Shown here: positions 30,033-36,195 of the stretch, piece after piece
Numbering within the stretch: position 1 is the first letter of the stretch
Layout: the number at the start of each line of letters is the position of its first letter
From: CALGLS01 sp047626155
GTDB taxonomy: Bacteria > Bacteroidota > Bacteroidia > Chitinophagales > Saprospiraceae
Assembly: GCA_047626155.1 (NCBI GenBank)
Contig: JBLHRR010000039.1
Location: 1 to 36,195, forward strand
Length of the DNA: 36,195 nt
Reading direction: 5' to 3'
Notes under the pieces: generated by a model
The model's input: the letters and a program-made list of their open reading frames with translations, nothing else
What the model was told of the DNA's origin: nothing
The model's database searches: none
Translations under genes and position numbers: made by a program

Positions 30033-30941
30033 TTACTTACCGACTTTCTTCTTTTTCCTATTCTCATCAAAATGCTCCTCCTTATATAAAACGCCATTCT
30101 TGTATTTAAAGCGGCTTATCAGTTTATTGTCAAGGGTTTTAATCTGCTTGGTAATCATTTGGTCTTTACGAAATATCATGAGCACTTTATTATCATCAGT
30201 GTAAGTCACCTTTGAACGCAATTTTCCATAATAAGTGAAATTTATTTTTTCCAAGAGTGTCCCATCTTTGTAATACTGCTTTTGCATAACGATTTGTTCG
30301 CCATGTTTATCAGTGGCATACTTTAACCATTCTCCTTCCTTCGCTCCATTTTCATAAACACCGGTTAGAATTATTTTACCTTTTTTATTGAAGTATTCCC
30401 AACATCCAATCGCTGTTCTAGCCTTGTACCAGCCTTCTGCAATTGTAATGTTATCGTCATTCTCTATAGATTGAAAACCATTGGAGGAAGACTCCATTTT
30501 TTTTAGATAGCTAAGAAAAACGTCTTGCCCTTCTTTGATGGGCCGACTAAGTCCGCAGTATTTAGAAGTATAATTGTCTTTTAAGCGGATGAAGGATTTC
30601 CCGTTTTTCACTTCCTTTTTCGCGAAGACAATCCATTCTTTCTCTAAGGAAAAATCTTTAACGGCGTGTAATAAGGTATGGCTTTTTTTAGGTTGGAAAT
30701 AGATGGTAATTTCTTTTTCGGTCAGATTTCCTTTGAAGGGACGAACGACTTTAAATTTGAAATATCCAAACTGGATCGTCTTCTTATATTCAACTAGGGT
30801 TGCCGTGAAGATCAGCGGTACTTCGTTCCAGTTTTGGATGTCAAGCTCAGGTTGAGCCATACAGTCGCAGGGCAAAGCGGGATATGTTCTCAGTAAAAAT
30901 AAGCATAGCAAGATTGGAAAAATCCGGAATTTCGATAACAT
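30033..30941 (-). CDS. Secreted protein with NTR/TIMP-like and MORN-repeat domains
   Basis: The 302-residue product has a signal peptide (FPILLCLFLLRTYPALP) followed at once by C25-D-C27. A Cys-x-Cys at the mature N-terminus and the following beta strands (LIFTATLVEYKKT, FKFKVVRPFKGN, EWIVFAKKE, NYTSKYCGLSRP) resemble netrin/TIMP-like OB domains seen in some bacterial proteins. From about residue 170 there are MORN-type (MORN_2, YwqK-like) repeats: GCWEYFNKKGKIILTGVYENGAKEGEWL, QYYKDGTLLEKINF and FKYKNGVLYKEEHFDEN. The first Cys could also be a lipobox, though LPC lacks the usual small residues. Function unknown. A -7 box lies at 30994-31001. Confidence 0.8.
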   Translation of the reverse strand: MLSKFRIFPILLCLFLLRTYPALPCDCMAQPELDIQNWNEVPLIFTATLVEYKKTIQFGYFKFKVVRPFKGNLTEKEITIYFQPKKSHTLLHAVKDFSLEKEWIVFAKKEVKNGKSFIRLKDNYTSKYCGLSRPIKEGQDVFLSYLKKMESSSNGFQSIENDDNITIAEGWYKARTAIGCWEYFNKKGKIILTGVYENGAKEGEWLKYATDKHGEQIVMQKQYYKDGTLLEKINFTYYGKLRSKVTYTDDNKVLMIFRKDQMITKQIKTLDNKLISRFKYKNGVLYKEEHFDENRKKKKVGK

Positions 30942-30993
30942 TGGGATTAGGTTTTATCTCATAGTAACTTTAAACAACTTCAATACTTTTATG

Positions 30994-31001
30994 CAAAGGT
31001 A
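30994..31001 (-). promoter_or_regulatory. -7 promoter box of the MORN-repeat gene
   Basis: The minus strand reads TACCTTTG, an exact TAnnTTTG box. Transcription would begin near 30989, leaving a leader of about 48 bases. No clear -33 element is seen. Confidence 0.45.
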
Positions 31002-31161
31002 CAAAACGGCTCTGCACTTTCTTTCACTCCAACATCAGCCGTTTCTCCCTGTAGCTTTCCATAAATCGAAATAGGTATGCGTCAATCCATATATCTCAGT
31101 TTATATCAAAAGTGTACGAAACTTTTGCTTGACAAAATTGATAGGGCTTTCTTGTTTTCTT

Positions 31162-32712
31162 CTATTGCTTTACAATCCTGAGTGACTTCACGCCATTCCC
31201 CGCCTGTATCCGAACGAAATAAACACCAGTCGACAAGTCATGTCCTTCAACTTTTATTTGGTGAGCCCCACTTGTGAATGATTTGTTAGATATTTGCTTT
31301 ACACGCTTTCCAACTACATCAAATAAATCAATACGCACATCCAGGTTTTCCTCCAATGCAAAGCGAATATTAAATTGATTGTCAAAAGGATTCGGGAAAG
31401 CATCCGTATTCAAAATGGTAATCAACTCCTCTGTGTCCGATGCGATGCACCCCGTTACCAAAGGAATATAAGTAAAATCAGGACTTAATAAAGTCAGTAT
31501 TTTTTCTTCGGGCACCTCGAACCAGTCCATCAGTAAAGAACCATAAACAGAACGGAAATCGTATTGCATCGCCACTCCTTCTTCCGGATCAACATTAGCA
31601 TCAATAGTTGGATTGGCACCAATCACAGTCGGGTTAACACAACTACCGAAGACCATCATTGGAGCGGCAGATCCGTGGTCTGTTCCAAAAGCAGCGTTGG
31701 ATATAATCTTTCTTCCGAATTCGGAGTAAGTCATTCCCACAACACGTTCCTCCAGACCAAGCCCTTTAAGGTCTTGTTGAAAGGCATAAATAGAGTCGGA
31801 TAAATTCCTCAATAAATCTGCATGCCAGCCTATCGTCGGTTCGCCTTCTTCCACCTGCCCGTCATGCGTATCAAAACCTCCGATGCTCAATACATAGACC
31901 CGAGATTGCAGGCCACCGTCAATTAGGCGAGCCACCGTTTTCAGTTGTTGTCCTAAGGTGCTGGCAGGATAATTATTATTCGAATTCCCTCCCTGATCTG
32001 CGGCCAGTACTACCCGCTCAGAATATTCATTTGACTTTATATAAGCATCTACCATAAAGGTCATCTCACTTCCATAACAATCATTTGGCAAATCAGCTTC
32101 GACTCCTGTATTCAGTCCTCCTATATTATTCACATCCAAAATAGAATGACTAAAATTGGAAGAAACGCCCTGACAGTTGACGGAGATGGAACCGCCCATC
32201 GTTACCGCAAAAGGATCTGGACAATCATCATTTGGAAAATCTTCTGGATAACCAGGAAAACCATCATCGAGGTAACGTCCTATCCAGCCTGTTGATTTAT
32301 ATTCATCAGCGTTAACCGCTGTATTCCATATATCTGTAGAACGAAAGTGTGAACGGTTCTGGTTGGGATAACCGACCCCTTGTACCAGCGCAAGGCTTTC
32401 CTCTTCATAAAGGTTGCGAATGCCCTCCATGGAAGGATGTAATTTAATAGTGTCTGTCATTCCTAACAATTCATTTTCAGGAATGATGACATCAGGCCTG
32501 GCATTCGCCAAATTATCATAACCATCAAGAGGAATAAAAGTATTGAGGCCATCATTCCCACCGCTCATTTCTATCAAAACCAATACTCGATCACTGTCTC
32601 CATTGACCATAGAGGCTAAAAGACCAGATGGCATCGCAGCCACATTGAAACCGCCCAGTATCCCAGGCAAAGTAAACAAAGATGTATTTTTAAGAAAAGT
32701 TCTTCTTTTCAT
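31162..32712 (-). CDS. DUF1501 protein with Tat-like signal and T9SS sorting domain
   Basis: The 516-residue protein starts with a twin-arginine-like motif (KRRTFLKNTSLFTLPGILGG), then the DUF1501 domain (sulfatase/alkaline-phosphatase-like fold): LVLIEMSGGNDGLNTFIPLDGYDNLA, HPSMEGIRNLYEEESLALVQGVGYPNQNRSHFRSTDIW, and VVGMTYSEFGRKIISNAAFGTDHGSAAPMMVFG, which holds likely metal or active-site residues. The last 80 residues are a T9SS type A CTD (FPNPFDNQFNIRF, DVVGKRVKQI, LSTGVYFVRI, SLRIVKQ). Export by Tat then T9SS is suggested. It follows the DUF1800 gene after 138 bp; the two are a standard pair of unknown joint function. Confidence 0.94.
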   Translation of the reverse strand: MKRRTFLKNTSLFTLPGILGGFNVAAMPSGLLASMVNGDSDRVLVLIEMSGGNDGLNTFIPLDGYDNLANARPDVIIPENELLGMTDTIKLHPSMEGIRNLYEEESLALVQGVGYPNQNRSHFRSTDIWNTAVNADEYKSTGWIGRYLDDGFPGYPEDFPNDDCPDPFAVTMGGSISVNCQGVSSNFSHSILDVNNIGGLNTGVEADLPNDCYGSEMTFMVDAYIKSNEYSERVVLAADQGGNSNNNYPASTLGQQLKTVARLIDGGLQSRVYVLSIGGFDTHDGQVEEGEPTIGWHADLLRNLSDSIYAFQQDLKGLGLEERVVGMTYSEFGRKIISNAAFGTDHGSAAPMMVFGSCVNPTVIGANPTIDANVDPEEGVAMQYDFRSVYGSLLMDWFEVPEEKILTLLSPDFTYIPLVTGCIASDTEELITILNTDAFPNPFDNQFNIRFALEENLDVRIDLFDVVGKRVKQISNKSFTSGAHQIKVEGHDLSTGVYFVRIQAGNGVKSLRIVKQ

Positions 32713-32765
32713 AATATTATTTTTAACAAAAGTGCTACAAAAAAGAAATAGTGGGATCTAACTCG

Positions 32766-32826
32766 AATGTCACCTGCTTACGCTACCTCCAGCTCCTAAA
32801 GGAGGGCTTCCTCCCGCTGCGACATT
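32766..32826 (-). repeat. Intercistronic stem-loop between DUF1800 and DUF1501
   Basis: AATGTC (32766-32771) pairs with GACATT (32821-32826), and inside CCTCC (32786-32790) pairs with GGAGG (32801-32805) around AGCTCCTAAA. The middle pairs poorly. It lies 54 bp before the DUF1501 start and may set the ratio of the two products. Its CCTAAAGG centre recurs in the CCCTAAAGGG palindrome near 3409. Confidence 0.5.
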
Positions 32827-32850
32827 TTTGGACAAACCTTTTCCAGGAAT

Positions 32851-34428
32851 CTAACTCAAATGAAATTCCGGTACATCCATCATTGCATGAAACATTCCAT
32901 TTAATTTACCTTCGACCGATTGCTTTATCGCCAAATTAGATGGGTCAGACAAATAAGTGTTGTATTCAACTGTCCACTCAAAATCAGGCAGACCAGGAAT
33001 GAGAATATCTTTGAAATAATTCTGTTGTTCCATTGTCATTTCTCTGGGGTAAAGGAGTTGACATACTTCCTCCACCAAAGCATTGGCATCAGAAGGGTCA
33101 TCCAGTGTTTCTATAAATTGTAAAAAATCGTATCCAGGAACGCCAAAAAGCCAATAGGTCATCCCATCAATTTCGTCCATCAATTTCTTCCTCAAGTTGA
33201 GGCTTGCAGAGTTAATCCAATTTCTATAAAAAAGTGGCGCCTGATGATAAGCTTGCCAACCGGCTACGGAGGGAATAGAAAAAGTGGTCATTCCCAGCTC
33301 CAAGAATTTCCAATACCAGGCGACCCAATATTTGTATTGATCGTTTGTATCTGTTACCGGATTTACTTTAAAGGTATTGTAGGAAGAAAAGAAAAAGTCC
33401 AGTGGATTTTTAATCATACAACCTCTGTTAGCAGCATCAAAAAAGTGTTGACTTTTTAGCAGTGCTTCTAAAGCTGGTTGTATTTGATAATCATTATCCA
33501 GTAAGACCTGCGCCATTGGAGCGATGATTTCTGCTTCTATGGTTTCATTGAGGTCATAATGTACAAACCACATGTACAATCTTCGGCAGATGTGAAAGGC
33601 ACATTCATCCTTTTGGAAAATGATATCAATGACCTGACTGTATTCGTCCTCGCCTCCGTTTTGAATCACTTGATTGTCGAAGCGGTAAGAGAGTTGCTTG
33701 GTCCCCGTATCATGAAAAACATTCCAAGGATCAAAAGTAGCGGGTAAATTTGGATTGTCAACCGTGTCCTCTGACCAAGTCCACCAACCAGTGAGAGCGC
33801 GCGCTATTTCTACAATATCCTGTTCGGTATAATTGGTATAATCACCGGGGGCAACTAAGTCTCCTTTTCCTATTGTGAATAATTCTAACAATTCTCTTGC
33901 ATAATTCTCATTCGGCTGATCCGCAAAATTGGAAGTACCACTGAGGTAGATCAACATGCTTCGGTCTATGGTTATTCTTTTGGTAAATTCTTTAAAATCG
34001 CCAAGTCCGTAGTCGCGTAATAAGTTAAGGTAGACCCAATTCATATTGGCATGCCCAGCGTCGGTAATCGGAAAGTGGTTGTGCCAAAATAAGGTTAGCT
34101 TTTCGGTGATGGTTTGGTCGTCATTGGCCATTTGCTGAAACCACCAAGACCAAAGTGTCTTAGCTCTATTGAAATAGATATTCGGAACATTTCCATCTAA
34201 TAATTTATCCACCCAAGTATCTCCGATACCAGCCAGTGGGTCTTCTTCGTAATCATAATAAATTGGTGGATCTACGGGAGCAGGTGCTGAAAAAAGGGTT
34301 TGGAAAGTTCCATCCATTCCTTCATCAACTGCTTGTTGGATGCGTTCTTTGGTAGGTCCAAAAATGGTTCGTCGTAGCAAGTGAGTGGCGACTTGATGGT
34401 TCCATGGACCGGTATAGGGTTGAAACAT
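32851..34428 (-). CDS. DUF1800 protein
   Basis: The 525-residue protein matches DUF1800: HLLRRTIFGPTKERIQQAVDEGMDGTFQTLF at the N-terminus, LTLFWHNHFPITDAGHANMNWVYLNLLRDYGLGDFKEFTKRITIDRSMLIYLSG (about 142-195) and NYARELLELFTIGKGDYTNYTEQDIVEIARALTGW-type sequence (about 205-245). KNPLDFFFSSYNTF and the FSIPSVAGWQAYHQAPLFYRNWINSA segment are also typical. It lacks a clear signal peptide from this start, although family members are usually treated as exported with DUF1501. It is the first gene of the pair on the minus strand. The reaction is unknown. Confidence 0.95.
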   Translation of the reverse strand: MFQPYTGPWNHQVATHLLRRTIFGPTKERIQQAVDEGMDGTFQTLFSAPAPVDPPIYYDYEEDPLAGIGDTWVDKLLDGNVPNIYFNRAKTLWSWWFQQMANDDQTITEKLTLFWHNHFPITDAGHANMNWVYLNLLRDYGLGDFKEFTKRITIDRSMLIYLSGTSNFADQPNENYARELLELFTIGKGDLVAPGDYTNYTEQDIVEIARALTGWWTWSEDTVDNPNLPATFDPWNVFHDTGTKQLSYRFDNQVIQNGGEDEYSQVIDIIFQKDECAFHICRRLYMWFVHYDLNETIEAEIIAPMAQVLLDNDYQIQPALEALLKSQHFFDAANRGCMIKNPLDFFFSSYNTFKVNPVTDTNDQYKYWVAWYWKFLELGMTTFSIPSVAGWQAYHQAPLFYRNWINSASLNLRKKLMDEIDGMTYWLFGVPGYDFLQFIETLDDPSDANALVEEVCQLLYPREMTMEQQNYFKDILIPGLPDFEWTVEYNTYLSDPSNLAIKQSVEGKLNGMFHAMMDVPEFHLS

Positions 34429-34629
34429 AGTTAAAGGATTGTGGTGGAAGGTTAGACAGGCGCAGCTTCATGAATCATATTTAGTTGCGCTTTATACCTT
34501 AAAGAAAATCATTATTTATTATAATTCCAAAAAACCATTCCAAAGTCCTTTAGAAATGGATAAAATATTACGTTTAAGGTTTAACACTTAATCGTTTGTC
34601 TAGTTTTTCGTTGTTGCATGGGGACCGTT

Positions 34630-35544
34630 TCAAAAAATAGAAGACCCTGTCCTGGTCGTAAAGGCTTCTAAAAATTTCATGCCCTTGAACGAATTTCCTT
34701 TAAGGTTTAATTTTGGGCTCCACAAAGCAATGCTATATTCATTGGGGTGAATAGCGACGATGCCTCCTCCTACTCCACTCTTCCCGGGCAATCCAACTTT
34801 AAAAGCGAACTCTCCGGATTCATCATAAAAGCCGCAGGTCAACAAAATAGCATTGATTCTTTTGGTCCGACTTTCTGTGAGAATTTCCTTATTATCAGAT
34901 ACTTTCCTTCCACCATTCGCGAGAAAGAGTAGACTTTTCGACAACTCCTGGCAAGTCATTTCTAAGGAGCAAAGATTGAAGTAAAAATCAAGAACCACTT
35001 CCGGGTCGTTTTTGATATTGCCAAAGGATTTTATAAAATGGCAGAGCGCCACATTTCTATATCCGACTGATTTTTCAGAGTCTGCAATTTCTTTAGAATA
35101 ATTCAATTCGGGGAGATCGGAAACCGTTCTCATAAAGTTCAAAAAGTCAATTTTAGGGTTTTCCAATTCACTTATCAGGATATCACAGATCACCATGGCT
35201 CCTGAGTTGATGAATGGGTTTCGAGGAATTCCTAAATCCGTTTCCAATTGAATAAGGGAATTAAATGGTGTACCAGCTGGTTCGACTCCTAGCCGATCCC
35301 AGATGAATTTTCCTTGACGTTTAAAAGCTAATGCCAATGCAAATACTTTTGCACAACTTTGAATAGAAAATTTCTCTTGATAATCACCAGCACCGAAATC
35401 CTGCTGATCAACAGTTCTTATATGCACTCCGAATTTTCCAGGATTAACGTTGGCCAGTTCAGGAATATAGGTAACGATTTTGCCGGAATCGGGAACATTT
35501 CTCACTTCTTTATATATCTCTTTAATTATTTTTTTGTAATTCAT
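34630..35544 (-). CDS. glsA: Glutaminase A
   Basis: The protein hydrolyses glutamine to glutamate and ammonia. From the ATG at 35544 it has 304 residues, like other bacterial GlsA; a GTG four codons earlier overlaps the stop of the upstream gene by one base and is a possible coupled start. The beta-lactamase-like active site is visible: FSIQSCAKVF with the Ser-x-x-Lys pair (S63, K66; relatives have SISK, here SCAK), EPAGTPFNS, RNPFINSGAM, YRNVALCHFIKSFGN and the lid PGKSGVGGGIVA. It lies directly downstream of a small membrane protein gene and is probably translated from the same mRNA. Confidence 0.94.
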   Translation of the reverse strand: MNYKKIIKEIYKEVRNVPDSGKIVTYIPELANVNPGKFGVHIRTVDQQDFGAGDYQEKFSIQSCAKVFALALAFKRQGKFIWDRLGVEPAGTPFNSLIQLETDLGIPRNPFINSGAMVICDILISELENPKIDFLNFMRTVSDLPELNYSKEIADSEKSVGYRNVALCHFIKSFGNIKNDPEVVLDFYFNLCSLEMTCQELSKSLLFLANGGRKVSDNKEILTESRTKRINAILLTCGFYDESGEFAFKVGLPGKSGVGGGIVAIHPNEYSIALWSPKLNLKGNSFKGMKFLEAFTTRTGSSIF

Positions 35545-35555
35545 ATTATCAATCA

Positions 35556-35975
35556 CTAATTATAGTCCTCTGGAGCTATTTCTATTTTAAACAGAAAGAC
35601 CCCTTGCCTATCTTTATAAGAATAACACATTACGGTTTCGTTCTTTCTAAATGGCTCTAACTCCGGTGTTTCTTTTACATTAACGATCAATTGTTTTTTT
35701 ATTCCATCCTCCGCAACCATTAGATCGATTGAATCTTTAAGAAGATTGATTAATGTGTAATTATACTGAAATTTATTCTCTGGAAGTGCAATCGAATTGT
35801 CAAGCCTTGTCTCTCGATCCACCATTAGCGGACAATTTTTATTGATCTCGTTTGCGCTTGCCATTAATACTTTATCAAAAGATGGTTTTTCAAAAAAGGA
35901 ACTTAAAGCTCCGCTGACTATAAAGTAGGCTATCATTCCTACAGCAAGTCCTATTAGGCCATTCTTATTTTTCAT
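35556..35975 (-). CDS. Small membrane-anchored hypothetical protein
   Basis: The 139-residue protein has one N-terminal membrane helix (LIGLAVGMIAYFIVSGALSSFF, about 6-27) and a periplasmic domain with INKNCPLMVDRETRLDNSIALPENKFQYNYTLIN, a phrase seen in hypothetical proteins of several phyla, and a C-terminal CYSYKDRQGVFLFKIEI. The family is not named here. Its stop touches the possible GTG start of glsA, so the two form an operon. Its A-rich leader comes from a TTTTA tandem repeat just ahead of the start. Confidence 0.75.
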   Translation of the reverse strand: MKNKNGLIGLAVGMIAYFIVSGALSSFFEKPSFDKVLMASANEINKNCPLMVDRETRLDNSIALPENKFQYNYTLINLLKDSIDLMVAEDGIKKQLIVNVKETPELEPFRKNETVMCYSYKDRQGVFLFKIEIAPEDYN

Positions 35976-35994
35976 TTTATTTTATTTTATTTTA
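35974..35994. repeat. ATTTT simple repeat at a start codon
   Basis: Four perfect ATTTT units and a final A run from the start codon outward (AAAAT on the coding minus strand). They form the A-rich ribosome-entry region of the membrane protein gene. Changes in unit number could alter spacing and expression. Confidence 0.6.
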
Positions 35995-36066
35995 AATTTG
36001 AATAAAATTGTGAACCGAACTATTTTTTTTGGTTCTTGGTCATATTTAGTGGATTTCGCATTTAGC

Positions 36067-36145
36067 GTTGATCAGGGTAAATGAAGGTGGATCAGGGCGA
36101 TTACGTGAATTAACGTAAAATGGCGCATATCAGGGGACCCCTGAT
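36067..36145. repeat. GATCAGGG repeat cluster, possible IS21-like end
   Basis: GTTGATCAGGG (36067-36077) and GGTGGATCAGGG (36086-36097) are direct repeats 20 bp apart. ATCAGGGG-A-CCCCTGAT (36129-36145) is a perfect palindrome with the same word, and GTGGAT also occurs at 36049. Repeated GGTGGATCA words are typical of the multiple-repeat ends of IS21-family elements. The transposase would lie to the right, outside the window. A regulator binding cluster is the other reading. Confidence 0.5.
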
Positions 36146-36195
36146 CTACCCACTATATACGACAGAGTACCTGTTTCTTTAACCCTCGTAAATGT

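Overview
The window looks like the chromosome of a free-living, probably marine or aquatic Bacteroidota of the Saprospiraceae/Lewinella type. The support is: two secreted proteins with type IX secretion (T9SS) C-terminal sorting domains; a DUF1501/DUF1800 pair; families common in this phylum (DUF5916, DUF1573, DUF2452, DUF2167, PD40-OmpA proteins, long FtsX/MacB-like permeases, a long signal peptidase I); weak ribosome binding sites; and several upstream regions with the Bacteroidota -7 promoter box TAnnTTTG. The assignment is by family resemblance only. No rRNA, tRNA, CRISPR array or intact transposase gene is visible.

Layout, left to right. 1-5.3 kb: the tail of an unknown gene, a small IF-1-like OB-fold protein, a DUF5916 outer-membrane protein and, convergent to it, a T9SS-exported protein. 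5.3-9.3 kb: a decayed thioredoxin-fold (DsbA-like) gene, an acyl-CoA carboxylase beta subunit, a dicarboxylate/acidic amino acid symporter and a DUF1569 protein. The carboxylase and DUF1569 genes are each preceded directly by a copy of the same 60-bp hairpin repeat. 9.3-11.8 kb: an accessory-looking patch with a possible M48 peptidase fragment, a 465-bp segment bounded by 19-bp inverted repeats, a DoxX-like membrane protein, a MarR regulator and a small membrane protein. 11.8-19.8 kb: mostly housekeeping or envelope genes (DEDDy exonuclease, coiled-coil membrane protein, DUF2167, DUF2452, DUF1573, signal peptidase I, N-acetylmuramoyl-L-alanine amidase). 19.8-28.1 kb: a PD40/OmpA protein, a small orphan, an ABC permease, a GT-C type membrane glycosyltransferase and an SLC45-like MFS transporter. 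28.1-30 kb: a short-chain dehydrogenase and a TetR repressor, with twin palindromic operators in front of the dehydrogenase. 30-36.2 kb: a MORN-repeat lipoprotein-like gene, DUF1800-DUF1501 in one operon, glutaminase with a small membrane protein, and at the right edge a cluster of GATCAGGG repeats that may be the end of an IS21-like element.

The genes form small local units rather than one large pathway. MarR/DoxX and TetR/SDR look like regulator-target pairs, DUF1800-DUF1501 is a secreted-protein operon, and the GT-C and MFS genes are probably co-transcribed. The most unusual layer is intergenic: at least six kinds of inverted or tandem repeat (hairpin repeats at start codons, CGCAACG arrays, word-repeat stem-loops, a long stem upstream of the permease) fill the spaces between genes. 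I did not see a complete, clearly new defence or biosynthetic system. The best candidates for undescribed biology are the repeated start-codon hairpin, the inverted-repeat-bounded 465-bp element, the divergent IF-1 paralogue and the cysteine-rich TetR/SDR switch.
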